Of a DNA stretch of 64,000 nucleotides, positions 25,001 to 36,350 are shown piece by piece. The DNA comes from Apostichopus japonicus (taxonomy: Eukaryota > Echinodermata > Holothuroidea > Aspidochirotida > Stichopodidae). The translations under genes were made by a program, and so were the position numbers. The DNA lies in contig NC_092569.1 in NCBI RefSeq assembly GCF_037975245.1, forward strand, positions 1,403,501 through 1,467,500, written 5' to 3'. The notes under the pieces are model-generated. The model saw nothing but the letters and a program-made list of their open reading frames with translations. It was not told where the DNA came from and did not search any database. Positions within the stretch are counted from its first letter, which is position 1, and every line of letters starts with the position of its first letter.

Positions 25001-28000
25001 TCTGAAAAAAGTGTTGCAAGATTCAATAACAAGCAGGTCCAACAATCACCAGTTCTAATACAATTTCCTGATTATTTGAAATGACAGTTGGACAGTTTTA
25101 AGCTAAACATGTGGATATAGCTTCATATGAACTAGAGAGTTTATTTGTTGGTGTTGTTGCCACAGCGATATCAGTGTTTCCTTATCGGTAAATATGCAGA
25201 TTTTCCTTCAAAATCCAGATATCATTGCTATAACCCACGCACATTCTGACAGAACAAAATTATTTACTATCAGTAGCCAGTACATGCTGTAGAGTGCATG
25301 TGCAAGCTACAAGAGTCTGAAATGGTGATGGCTTTGTATCTATGTGAGTGTGTGTTTGAGACACCTGCTTGTAATCATGATTACTCTTGGTTGAACACTA
25401 AACTTGGTGTTGATCCCCCCTCCCCCCACTTCCATGTTGAAGTTTTGTGGAGGTTGATAGTTATTTTAGGTCACCATTGGTCAAAGTCTGCAAACCTTGC
25501 AAATATAACTTAATATGACAGAAATGATGATTCTTGTAAATGCCTGTCGAGATTGATGGAAGTTAAAGGTCATCTGAGGTCAAAAACCTTGAAAACAAAT
25601 ATAACTCTAGATGTTGCACCTAGATCTACCTTATTGATTCTCACAAACTATTGTTTTCTCTGGCTGTTAAAGTATGTTAACTCTGAACAGGATAATATCA
25701 AAGGTTAAGCTTGGATGAACTTGAAATGGGTACAGTAGGTCCACATTGGTTGAACATTCTTGCTGTCAAACTTCAGTTCCAAACATGACAGCCTTCTGTA
25801 CAGTGTTATATTAAATGCTCTCATGAAATGTGGCAAAACAAGACTGAACAAGTCTGCTAGCAATCCGTCAATGACACTCATCATTGTCGATATTGAAATC
25901 AATAAGATTTGTCTGGTCTATTTATTTCTCACTCCTGAGGCAGTAATCTCTCCTGTTCATACTATGGTTAGTTACAGTTGTTCTTATGTCCGTTCATTGC
26001 AAGTTATGGAGTAATTTTGGAATTTTGGCTTGTCGGAAGACATCTCCTATTCACCTTCAATATAGAGGAACTTCTAAAAAAATACCAGACTTTGAGCAAT
26101 TTATTTTCTCTTTCTTCCACACAGTTGAATTCCAGTTAAACAAGACAAACGCTGATGTGCTTAAGCCATTGTACAGAGTTCTCTTTGGAAGGACGGGAAA
26201 GGTATGGATAAAACAATGATTGATCTTGAGTGAGAATGTTGCTGTTCTTGTTGAATGTATTTCATGGTCAACCTCTGGTTGTGCTTGGGAAAAATATGAA
26301 CACAACACAATATCTCTTCATTATGTTAGTTTGGCATTGAGAACATTGCTTTTCATAACATGTTGTCCATGGTTAGACAATCTCTACTGTTTGAAACATT
26401 TTAATTGATGTAGCTAACTAGTAAGTAGGTATAGTGGCTTTTATTATACCACCATGTTAGGATTACCAAAGTTCTGTAATAATATTGGTCACATACTGGC
26501 CTGGTAGTATATGTCATGAGAGGGTATGCAAACCAAAGCATTGTTTGTGATCTTGCCCTCCAAAGTTGAAAGAATATTTAAAGGGGCCTTTGGGCAAGAA
26601 AAGAGATAAGTTTATAGATTTGCGTCTCCTCAAAAAAGTGCCTTTTTACTTTGGTTCGTATCTTTGTTATTTTGACCTGGCCTTTTTTTATTTCCATAAA
26701 TATTGAATAACCGGGAATCTAATAAAGTAAGACTTTCATGGCTGTAGCCAGTAGTCTACTCCTAATTAGCAATTGATGAACTATTGCTTCCATTAAAGAA
26801 CAACAATTGTCCCAAACTTTAAATTTAATTTATTATTATGTCATTGTCAACCTTTGCAAAACCTTTAACAAAACATTTTTGAACCTCTAAAAAATGTTAC
26901 ACCCAATTAATTTCAGTCATGATTTTGGTGGACTAGAGTCACGATTCAGGTATCATATCAGAACCCTTTTGATGGAGGTGGGAGGTAATTGACTGAAATT
27001 TGTAGCTGTAAATATCACGTAATATCAATCCTATTTTATTTTCAGGTAAATGAAATCAAGAGACATATAAGGAAGTTTTCTGGGTTCACGTTTACGAAAG
27101 AAGATAAAACAGAATATGAAAAGAAAGAAGTCCAACTCAACAGGTGTGTACTTGAGTAAATATGAATGTATTGACACGATTGATGCTAAGGAAGATATTC
27201 CATTGAGAACTAATTTCATAAAGGTGACACACGCCCAACCATCATCTTTGCATGCTTGCATGACTGAGATATCTGTGAAGAAGTCCATCAAACAGCTTGT
27301 CCTTCTTGGGAGGTACAGGGATGTACCCACGCTGGGCGGCCCCGCCCAGCACTAAAAGTTACCGACCAGCACTATTTTCATCTAAAATCCTGGCATTCCT
27401 AACAATGTATTCAACATAATTTGAAGAAAAAAAATTAAAAATGTAAATTGTTAGTAAAACTAGTACTTGTGTATGTGCTTATAAAGCTACACAAGTGCCA
27501 GCATTTAGTATCTGAACACCTTCAAAAGACCCCCCCCCCAGGACAGCAATCAGTATACCTGGCACTCAGGAAATCCTGGGCACATCCCTGGAGGTATCCT
27601 AGTATAAAAATCATGCCTGGGAGCTGTTATATCTGTGATGTCATAGCGCCACTAGGAACTGAAACCTTTTGAATGAGTTTGCTCTCTCATAATTTTCAAG
27701 TTAGAATGTTAACAATGTTTAATACTTAAATTAATCCCAGCATTAATTAGGTATTTAGGTCATGTTATGCGGTTAGTTATTTTAGGATCCAGCCTTTGCG
27801 CAACTCATTTATATTACGGAAAATAAACATTCCAGTAATCAAAGAAAAACATGTAAGCATTGAAGTGGCTCGATGATGTCATACTTAGACTTGATCAATT
27901 CTTCAGCCTTTTGTGTAAGGGGGGTGAGGGGAATCACTGGTATCTTCCGAATGGAATAAGAACTTTTCTAATTATTTCTATCACATATGTAAGAGATGCG

Positions 28001-31000
28001 AGATATGGGGTTCTTGTCAGCAGCAGCTGACCAGCAGGCTTGTTGGGATTCCCCCCTAGTGGTTACGAAGTGTGAGGACAGCTAGTCACTATATTTTGAA
28101 TACAACAGGCTAAATAAAGAATAAGACTTGCTGTTAGATTCAGTATATAACTATATTAACTCGGTCTCAACATTTAAGTAAATATGCATCGTGAGAAACT
28201 TGGCAAAGTACACTTCAAATGAACGCACTGTTAATACAATTATACTTAAAACAGGTATCAATTTACACTTAATTGTGGGATAAAAGTTACAATTAACTAG
28301 GGAGTGTCAAGTGGCCACAAGACTAGTATATTGTGCATGTTAATAAAAATAAGAGATAGGTTTATCTGGCAGGCGGGTCTGTATCTTCCAGTAGCACTGT
28401 TTTCCTGTCGGCTGTTTGCTTTGTTGTTGCTGGATAGAAACCTCTTGACCATGTGAATAAGTCCTATAGAACATTTTTTTGTGTCCCAAAGTGTTTATAT
28501 TAAACAGTAGACACCAGATGACTGGTATGCATCATAAATGATAAAAAGGCTCGATGAATGTCCGGCAGATAACAGCAAGTACAAAAATGGACGTTGGTCA
28601 ATAGCTATAGATGAACTTCCAGTAAATAACGAATATGTTCGAATGGTGTCCTTCCCAAGGAGAGTAGAAAGTCCAGGTACAATATCATCAAAACAGCGAC
28701 TAAATGACAGCTCTCTGCTCCATCAATTCCACTAGTGTGAATAGGCACAGTAAACAAGATATATATACAATTTACAAATAATTCCTCCAACAAATAATTC
28801 CTCCAGAAAAGTTTAGATTAGTCTAGGTTGACAGCGCAGTTAACAACAACTCTATATATATCCACACAGTGGACAAACTTTAACCTCAAGAGTGCCCAGA
28901 TTCTACTAATGCCCTGTTGACTGGCTCACAAGAAAACTGCAACTCTTTGTAAGACAGCTTTCTGGAAGTCAGCTCCTAAACCACAGCATATAAACATGTG
29001 ACCAACTGAACTCCTCTCATTGGCCCAACTACACCCTTGGTCCCAGTAGCAACACTTAGAACCAATCAGGGTTAACCATCCATACTACATTTGCATACTA
29101 ATACTGGGACACCCTGTTTCTAAGAAAAGGGCAGTAAGTTGGGAAGTTGTTCATTACAGACAGAGCAAACAGGCAGAAATTGACACTTAAACCTTTGGGT
29201 ATATGTCAGTATTTGATGTAAAATGAAGCATTCTTCCTAGGTATTACCAGTTGTGTTGTATTATTGATCCTCACAGGTTTACGACCGGAGGTCTGAAAGA
29301 GCTTTGTATGTGGCTGAACTTAGAGAAGGGTGGAACCAAAGAAGATCTTATTCAGAGGATCTTCGAGTACTGCCTCAATCCAGTCATGTCCAAAAAGAAG
29401 CCACCGGTCAAGAGTAAGTAATCTTGTGCCAATTGGTAATGGTCACAACCGGACGTCTTCTGACACATCTAAATACTCGATTGAAAGACATTTTGTTACT
29501 TTGTTGCTTAGTGTTGTCAATACTTGTTAATTTACTGTGTGGAACCCAGAATACATTTTCTGTGAGATAAATCTTTTGCCAGACAAATAATGAAATATTT
29601 AAATTATACCCTTAGCATAAGTGGGCAAATCCAAACACATCAAGTAAGATTATAGGTTATGTGAAAACAAACTTGATTATGATAATCATACCAACTGTGG
29701 CAAGATATATTTTTGGCTTGTATCAAAACTGTAACGGTGATTTCCCGAACTTGTTGAATCTGCTGCAGGGAAGAAAGGCTCAAAGAAAACGGGTAAGAAG
29801 AGGAAGAAAGTCGACGGAAAAGGAGACTCCAAGAAAAGAAAGAAGAGCAGTAAGAAGAAGTCAGGCGACGACACTGTAGAGGACGAGGATGAGGGAGATG
29901 CGATAGATGATGAGGAGGATAATGATGATGATGATGCTGCAGGAGATGACCTAGAGGATGAGGACAGTGAGGTGGAGGTAATAGAGGAGGAGGGGACATT
30001 TTTTTGGGCAGGGGGGAGGAGGGGACATTTGCTTGGGGGAGGAGGGGACACTTGTTTTGGGAGGGGGAGGAGAGGACATTTGTTTTGGGCAGGGGGAAGG
30101 AGGGGACATTTGTTTTGGGCGGGGGAGGAAGGGACATTTGTTTTGGGAGGGGGAAGGAGGGGACATTTGTTTTGGGAGGGGGGGTGAGGCAAGGAGAAAG
30201 TTTGGATAGTAGTCTGTAGAAAAATTGCAGGGCATGGAATAGCCAATGCCACCATTTGACAAAATTGCTTTGGTGCTCTCCACATTTAGGAGATTATAAA
30301 CTAGATGAGGACTGTGCATACACTTTCATGGGTAGTGGCGGGGGGGGGGGGGGGTAACTGTGTAGATGAGAAGCCAGTTGGATATTTTGTGTTTGGTGAG
30401 TATAACAGCTGGTACCCATAAATTACTATATCAAAGTTTGAGAGCTTACTGAGCAGAGACTGATTTTAACTCTTTTCTGCTACATTCCAGGAGCCAAAGC
30501 CAAAGAAAGCGAAGAAACAAACGCCGAAGCCAGTTAAAAAGACAAAGGCAAAGACCACGCCGAAGAAAACCTCACCTAAGAAATCTTCAGCCAAAAGATC
30601 AGCTGCAAAAATAGAAGGTGAGAAAAAACAGTCCTTGTCCCGCCTTTCACTCTTGACGTTCTGTTTGTGTGTCTTGAAACATGAGCCTTTTGTATACATC
30701 TAGTTCTGTAAGTTAACATGTCTACAGCAGATGTGAAGATGAAAAAAGTTCAATTCTGTGATTTCTTCTTTGCTGAATGGTGGGCGAGTTGAGGTGAAGG
30801 TCAAATTTTATTTATGATCACATGACATCAATCATATTTATCAAAATGGTTTGCCATAGAACTGGAATGCACTAAAAGTCAGGTGCAACTATTCACTTGA
30901 ATTTTCAGATAAGGTAAAACGGGCGTATAAAACCATATCAAAATTTGCTGTCATTTTGCGGTCGTGTTGTTTAGCTATGGCCAATTTTTGTGTGCGTATA

Positions 31001-33417
31001 TTTCAGCTTAGTTTTCATGGTCCTCGGTGAATATTTAAATATTTAAATATGAATATTTATATATGCTAATGTTGTTTTGTTTCCTAGATTCAGATGATGA
31101 GAGTTCGGATGATGACGCACCCCTCTCAAAGAAGTCCAAATCTCCTCCTTCTGTAAGTTCACATTCAGAGTGGTCTCTTTATCTGATAAGTCAGAATTAC
31201 TTTGATTAAAGTCAATAAAAAACAACAAATTACACAAAGAAGATTTCTATTAGTCCTCTGTAAATTTAAAATTAATTTTTTGAGCTTTTTGAGTTATTTT
31301 ATTTGAATTATTTGAGAATAAAAGGCCTTATACATACAGTCCAGCCATTCAACTGTACCATTCTATTTTGGTCTCCTTCTGATATGTCCTACATTTTCCA
31401 TCAAAATACATACTTTTGTCCCAGTGTTTCCTTCCAATTTCCAACTTTATCCTACTATTTCTCCATATTTTTCATTCCTACATTTTGTCCTACTATCTTC
31501 ATAAGGGTGTGCTGAGATATCATGGTTTATGTTTTACTTCTGATTTTTTGGTTTCTTTTGGAAGACTTTGTGGAAAGGTAGGTGGGTCTCTCCACTTTGA
31601 CTGTTTAACTTCAGATTACTCTGAAGGAAACCTCAACATAATAAATATTTGTTTTGAAAAACAAATAAATGTAGGTGTTTGGTGGGTTGGGGTATAGGAA
31701 GGGGTTGATATATTCCTTTTCAAGAATATGTTTTACCAAGTTACACAAATTTTGCTTTACAGGACTCTGAAATGAAAACGGTAATCAAGAAATTCCTAGA
31801 TGGGGCCAACTTAGAACAAGTAACCATGAAAACAGTGTGTAAGAAGGTGTATGAGATGTACCCTGAATTTGATCTGACACACAAGAAAGACTTCATCAAG
31901 TCAACAGTCAAGCAGGTGAGTAACCAGCCCCCCCCCCAACCCCCTTCCATCACCCCAGTCCCCCTTGACTATCTCTCATTTTGAGTCCAAATTGTACAGT
32001 CATTCCTGGTAAATTCATATCTTTATTTATAAAGGATGTACTGTCCCTAAGTATTGCCCTTTTCTTCAGTTTTCCATTTCTTGCATCATATTCAAATTAT
32101 TATTGCGTTTCATATTAACCACTCATTTTTTTCCACCTAGTTCCTCAGCTTTTTCAAAAAATCATATTCCAGACATTTTTGAGACGAATACATGTTTTAC
32201 ATTTTACTGTGAAGCCTACACACATTAATGAGGACATGATGTTAGGCTGCTTATAGAATGCCTAAATCTTGTAACTTTTGCAGAATGTATGCCCAGCACA
32301 CCTATAATTTCAAATTACATGGAAAATTTGCAATCACTCGATCATATAAATCCAAACTTGATGGCTCTGAATATGTTCTCTTTGCAGGAAAAAATCAATG
32401 ATCCATATTAAAAAGTCATGCAAATAATAAGTGTTCAAAATGAAGACTTTTTCCTCACTTTTGTCAGACTAAACTGCAAATTTCATGACTTTCAAGACCC
32501 AGAAAATAAGTCTTTAATTTGCCCCCCCCCCACCCCCATTTTTTCATTTTCCAGAATTTGTGGGAACCATTTGTGACCTTGTTGATATTTGTTAACATCT
32601 TTTTCTGCTGAGGTCTCAACAAACAAGATATGTTTTTCCTCCAACTTTCAGATCATTTCGACATGACAGCTTAATTGAAAAAAAAACCCTGCAACATGGA
32701 GAGGTCACCGTGACAAATGATTCAGAGACAATTTTTAGCCGCGGTTCAATCCAGTACCTTGTTGTCATCATTCTGTAAAGGTTAATGAGAAAGTTGCCGG
32801 TTTTACCCTCTTCCCTTATAAAACCGCTGAAACAATATAAATGACCTCTATTCAATGCAGTAAAGTTTGCGACATATATTGGGAAAAGACATATTTTTAC
32901 ATATTTTAAACGGGGTCATTAACCACTGGTTTCTGTGACCTGCTGGATATGGGGTAGTAGCCATCAGGGATTAGGAGTGGGGATGAGAGATGGGTCGGGT
33001 CGGGTGGGGTGTATACATGTTCTGGCATGCAATGCACAACGATAGCAAAAATAAAAACATGACAGACATCCCTAGGAAGGAGCATAGGCTGGGTATGCAT
33101 TCATTAATCACTCGGCCTGTGGGAGTCGGCTGTACAACTACATGTCCTGACGACTATTCAAATCTTGTCTAGTGGCATTCAGTGTCTTTGGTTGGGCAGT
33201 GTATAGGTCTGCATAAAACAACAAGGTCTAAGTTAGTCATGACTCTCTGGGGGTAAGAATGCTGCTTTACGTCATCTGTCTAAATCCAGGCTGTCCAATG
33301 CACCATGACAATCTCTCTGTGACTGGTTATTTACCCTGTGTAAACTGCTTCTCACAGTTGCTCTGTTATTTTGTCTTTGCTATACAGTTAATATCAACTG
33401 AAAGTCATTGCATATAG
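19016..33417 (+). CDS. DEK: DEK chromatin architectural protein, 11 exons
   Basis: Eleven exons join without a phase conflict to about 446 aa (human DEK 375). Order: short N-terminus; Glu/Lys-rich acidic region (about 12-97); GKRERKKVERLSM at 110-122, matching the start of the human pseudo-SAP domain; IKEGRGIKLGDCP; a fold segment ending RKFSGFTFTKED; SAP/SAF-box helices at about 207-245 (GGLKELCMWLNLEKGGTKED); a Lys-rich then Asp/Glu-rich linker; and the DEK C-terminal domain (387-440, LDGANLEQVTMKTVCKKVYE) ending QLISTESHCI. Known role: nuclear binding of cruciform or supercoiled DNA, histone chaperoning, and 3' splice-site control with U2AF. The acidic N-terminus and linker are longer than in human. 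Exon 1 is the weakest part. Confidence 0.93.
20684..20942 (+). CDS. DEK: DEK coding exon 2 (acidic region)
   Basis: Acceptor 'ggtttgacag', donor CAGA then GTAAGT, 259 nt, exits in phase 1. Encodes a Glu/Lys-rich stretch with SSGPTEENVEKKEEIEEAV and ends DDESDELSSDDEPQ. Confidence 0.88.
21405..24137. mobile_element. hAT-like non-autonomous transposon in DEK intron 2
   Basis: The left end is TAGGGCTGTAACGGTTAAAC and the right end is inverted, ...CAGCCCTA, each with nearby AACGGTTAACCG motifs. It is flanked by 8-bp repeats ACACACAC at 21397-21404 and 24138-24145, as for hAT insertions, although the target is a CA microsatellite so the duplication is only suggestive. It is about 2.73 kb long with no transposase-like ORF, and carries a second element at 23312-23718. 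Confidence 0.7.
23312..23718. mobile_element. MITE with ~50-bp terminal inverted repeats, nested in the hAT-like element
   Basis: Its ends read AAGGCCCGGTCACACTA and the exact reverse complement. Pairing continues for roughly 50 bp through CGATATTTTATCG and ATCCGATTTT with few mismatches. It is 407 bp long and non-coding. The flanking duplication is not clear (TTAA on the left, TTTATAA on the right). Confidence 0.8.
24311..24463 (+). CDS. DEK: DEK coding exon 3
   Basis: Acceptor 'tacttgcag', donor ATGG then GTAAGT, 153 nt. Encodes GKRERKKVERLSMQ and KEGRGIKLGDCPM, closely matching the human segment that opens the conserved DEK core. Confidence 0.95.
26125..26201 (+). CDS. DEK: DEK coding exon 4
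   Basis: Acceptor 'ttccacacag', donor AAAG then GTATGG, 77 nt. Encodes VEFQLNKTNADVLKPLYRVL then FGRTGK, aligned with the human 'FFLSKKKTDELRNLHKLLYN' segment. Confidence 0.92.
27046..27143 (+). CDS. DEK: DEK coding exon 5
   Basis: Acceptor 'tattttcag', donor AACAG then GTGTGT, 98 nt, exits in phase 2. Encodes VNEIKRHIRKFSGFTFTKED, the conserved 'QFSGF' region. Confidence 0.92.
27144..29276. other. DEK: DEK intron 5
   Basis: About 2.1 kb of intron. It includes a C run at 27530-27539, near-duplicated 'caaataattcctcca' (28775-28806) and AT-rich DNA. No nested gene is seen. Confidence 0.6.
29277..29413 (+). CDS. DEK: DEK coding exon 6 (SAP box)
   Basis: Acceptor 'gatcctcacag', donor AAGA then GTAAGT, 137 nt. 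Encodes GGLKELCMWLNLEKGGTKED then LIQRIFEYCLNP, the SAP DNA-binding helix pair. Confidence 0.95.
29769..29977 (+). CDS. DEK: DEK coding exon 7 (charged linker)
   Basis: Acceptor 'aatctgctgcag', donor GTGGAG then GTAATA, 209 nt, phase 0 exit. A Lys/Arg-rich NLS-like stretch (KKRKKSSKKKSG) is followed by an Asp/Glu-rich tract (EEDNDDDDAAGDDLEDEDSE). Low complexity makes the end less certain than for its neighbours. Confidence 0.88.
29990..30188. repeat. G-rich minisatellite, about 28-bp unit, in DEK intron 7
   Basis: Six or seven copies of a unit like 'gaggggacatttgttttggg' plus a G-rich spacer. It begins 12 bp after the exon 7 donor. The plus strand has regular runs of 3-7 G, so it could form G-quadruplexes in DNA or pre-mRNA. 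Long ORFs on both strands here are artefacts of the repeat. Confidence 0.88.
30491..30617 (+). CDS. DEK: DEK coding exon 8 (Lys/Pro-rich linker)
   Basis: Acceptor 'ctacattccag', donor GAAG then GTGAGA, 127 nt. Encodes EPKPKKAKKQTPKPVKKT and SPKKSSAKRSAAK, resembling the Lys-rich linker of vertebrate DEK. Confidence 0.9.
31088..31152 (+). CDS. DEK: DEK coding exon 9
   Basis: Acceptor 'gtttcctag', donor CTTCT then GTAAGT, 65 nt. Encodes DSDDESSDDDAPLSKKSKSP, matching the human 'SEDSSDDEPLIKKLKKPP' segment with its CK2-type acidic Ser sites. Confidence 0.94.
31763..31915 (+). CDS. DEK: DEK coding exon 10 (DEK C-terminal domain)
   Basis: Acceptor 'tgctttacag', donor AAGCAG then GTGAGT, 153 nt. 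Encodes FLDGANLEQVTMKTVCKKVY and EFDLTHKKDFIKSTVKQ, nearly colinear with the human C-terminal winged-helix-like fold. Confidence 0.97.
33388..33417 (+). CDS. DEK: DEK terminal coding exon
   Basis: Acceptor 'tttgctatacag' is followed by LISTESHCI and TAG at 33415-33417. Human DEK ends VKELIS, so the join VKQ-LIS recovers the expected terminus in phase 0 across a 1.47-kb intron, with a short 6-residue extension. Confidence 0.85.
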   Translation, partial: LISTESHCI

Positions 33418-36032
33418 CCATTTATAAGGTTGGTGCTGTAAATGTGAAAATACCATGTATCTCATCTCAGTGTCTCAATACAGGAATGTTTTTGCCGGTT
33501 GTCTGAAATGACCAAAGTTTCTGTGGGCAGCTTGTTGTTTTACATCAATTTCAGATTGCATTGTTATTAAATACCGCAAGTAGTTGAAAATGATAGATTT
33601 GTATCGCCCTCATTCAATTTGAAGTTACTGACATTTTATCAGGAATTCATGAGGGGAGTTTTTGCGATCCAAACCTGGTATTCTATTCACCAAACCTACA
33701 CATAGTATGTATTGATCGGTCTTTTGTTGTTTAAGCTACATTTTTGTGGACAAATGGAATTTGCTGTTCGGATGACTGAGGTAAGACCTGTTGGCCTAGT
33801 GACAACCAGAAATAAATTTCTTAAAATTTTGCCCGAAATTTTTGGACATTACATCTGTTTCCTCAGAATAAAAATGCACTCCCAACCTGTAAATGAGACC
33901 AGCACGAGGTTCTTGTGCCATCTTGATTTGGACAGGTCAGGGAACAACTTATTGCCTAACATCTGGGATAGCATGTTTCAGTTTTATACATTATCTTGCT
34001 ACGCAAACAGTGCTAAGGTTCTCAATACAAGTAGTTCAATAGGTCTTAACATTTGTGAAGCAAGATGGCCAAATTTGTATACCATTATGGCTCCCTAGAT
34101 GAATGAATATTAATGTAAAATATGTAAATTTTGCTTACTAAATTAGGTATTGAAATATGGTGAGATTAGATTTTATTCAGAACGAAAAAGACGGTTGACT
34201 GACTCAATTACGGTAATCCTGAGAAAAAAAAATTATTCTGGTTCTACTTCTTGAAAATCAGCGTCGAATGCCTTAAACGTCTTAAACGCCTAAAAAAGTT
34301 TACTCATTTGGACTATTTTAATACCGAGATATTAGTCAATCCAGTTCTTTTTCACCCATCGGACGCAATCGGCATGTTTTAACTGAAAATGTTTGGTAAC
34401 TTTCTTCCCCCACATTTTGGGGAAAATTTTGCTCTCATCCCATGACAGTTTTGTGAGTGTGTGGATAGGATACAAATGTTAAATTTAAAGTTTGGGGATA
34501 TTTTCCTCCCTTCTCAGACAGTACACATGCAGATCATTTTATTATTGACTTTGAGGAATATTTGTTTCCCTTGCTGATTGATTATTCCTTTGGAGAACAT
34601 TTTTAACCATTTTGTAAATTTTAACCAGAGTCGGAGGTTCATTTGTTACGTTTCGTGTATTTTTGGTTTTCTTTTTCTTCCCAATCGTCTTGTTGCATAA
34701 ATCTGTGAAATATATTTGTTCTTTATAATAAATGTAATATTATGTGAATTGACTAACTACAAGTGGTTGTATTTTTTAGGTCAGAATTGCTAATTTTGTA
34801 GAATTTTAGACTAAATTTGTTTTTGTCTTGTAGTAAGAGCTTTGAATGTGTCATGAGCTTTCATTTGGTAGTTTGAACATAACAATACTTTTGAATGGGG
34901 AAAGGGGGTGGGGGGGGGGTTGTGAAAGGGGCTGTGTGTCAGGGCCATTAACCTTCCTTAATTACAATTCTGTAGCATGCTGTATATCCTAAAAGAGTAA
35001 AAGTAAGTGTGAATTTTAATCGACGAATCTGAAACTTAGAAAGGACAAAATGCTCTTGGAGAGTGGGTTTAATTTGTTATGAATTGAAAACAAAACTTTT
35101 GTCTGTCTGATGATCCATGGGAGGTCTTTAAAGTGATTTGTTCTTCCTATTGAAAACATGCTAGTATCATGACACATTCAAAACTTCTCTAATTATGTAC
35201 AGATCTCTGGTTGCCTTATCCTGCTATGTGTGAGCTTTGTATCATTGTTTTCTTTGCTTTTCCATTCCAGAGTGAACATTTAAAAATTTGTTTTGTTTGG
35301 TTCTCTTCTTTCTGAGGAGGAGAAGAGAACTCGACAGATTGTAGAAAGTAAAACACAGAATAAACTAGAAAAACAAGCGTTGAGTTTCTCTTTCTTTTTG
35401 TTTTTTACACTTGATATATATACAACTTTTAGAAAAACATCGACAAATATGTAAAAAAAAAAGAGAACCGGTTACATCATAAGAGTACTAATTTGAGTAA
35501 TTCTTTGCAGCATGCCTCAAGAATGACTATAGAGTGGAATAAATCATTCATCCCCCAAGTGAGTTAACAAAGCTTCCATCTGTCCCAATAAGTCTGTAAA
35601 CATATATGGATCTGGACAGGAACTTTTGCTTCGTAACATAATTTATGTAAACTTAAGCTTTCTGATGATGTATTCGTTGCTTAAGATACATTTTCATCAA
35701 CTAGCACTAACGAGAGTGTTGACCAAGGAGGAGAAAATTTACTAAAATTTGACATATTACACCCTCTTAATGATTTCACCCATCTCTGCCACACCCCCCC
35801 CCACCCCAAAACCAGACCATCTCATCAATAACACTATCTGACAGTCTACCTATCCTGTCAGTGTTTGGATGGGGGTGCAATGGCCTCAGTAGTAAAAGAC
35901 CTCACGTTGTATACACCATCTGCTCCTTGGTGATTTTTGCTCAACTTGGCCGAATACACTGCATAGTCCTTCTGCCACATGAATTTCCATGTAAATGACT
36001 AATTCCATGTTATTCCATGTAATTCCGTAGAT
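33418..36032. other. Convergent 3' region between DEK and PPP1R8
   Basis: The DEK 3' UTR probably occupies the first part; AATAAA at 34727-34732 followed by GT-rich sequence is a fair polyadenylation site. The PPP1R8 3' UTR should enter from the right, with ATTAAA on the minus strand at 35068-35073 a weak candidate. A 128-codon ORF (33712-34098) has no splice context or family resemblance. Confidence 0.5.
34727..34732 (+). terminator. Candidate DEK polyadenylation signal
   Basis: AATAAA 1.3 kb after the DEK stop, followed by T/G-rich sequence (aatgtaatattatgtg, then gtggttgtattttt). Plausible but not unique. Confidence 0.35.
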
Positions 36033-36350
36033 TCACAATAACAGTGACGGGGTAGGTTTCTTTCCCGGCCACGCTTCTTTCATGTACTTCTTTTTCTTTG
36101 GTTCTGGCTCTGTTGTCACGGTTACGTTAGCCGGAACGATAGGTTGAGTAGGAACTGGGTCCATGCCCACGTCGGGGGCTAGATTGGGAGCGTTCTTTAA
36201 ACCTAAGATGGTTGAACCTATAAAGCTAAAGGACGGGGAAGTGGGAGTGGTCGGCGAGGTTTTCTCTTCCAGGGGGAGGTCATCGTAGAGAGAAAACCGA
36301 TTTCTGCCATTTTTTATATCAACTGAAAGTGGTGATTCGCTCTTCTTTTT
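36033..36350 (-). CDS. PPP1R8: PPP1R8 coding exon 7 and stop
   Basis: A T-rich acceptor (ttttttttag), then 105 codons and TGA at 36035-36033. A diverged Pro/Ser/Thr-rich middle (EKTSPTTPTSPSFSF) precedes the conserved tail KKKKYMKEAWPGKKPTPSLL, which in human contains the second, NIPP1-specific inhibitory and RNA-binding element. Confidence 0.97.
   Translation of the reverse strand, partial: KKKSESPLSVDIKNGRNRFSLYDDLPLEEKTSPTTPTSPSFSFIGSTILGLKNAPNLAPDVGMDPVPTQPIVPANVTVTTEPEPKKKKYMKEAWPGKKPTPSLLL

Noticed and set aside
29640..30319. Long minus-strand ORFs (up to 199 codons) rich in Pro, Ser and Cys (KCPLLPPP repeats)
   Set aside because: They run antisense through DEK exon 7 and its adjacent minisatellite; open frames result from the 28-bp repeat and the charged-codon exon.
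33712..34098. 128-codon plus-strand ORF
   Set aside because: It lies in the probable DEK 3' UTR with no splice context, no recognisable domain and an AT-driven composition.
35878..35930. A-box-like TGGCCTCAGTAGT suggesting a pol III gene
   Set aside because: No B box follows at the right distance and no stem pairing is visible.
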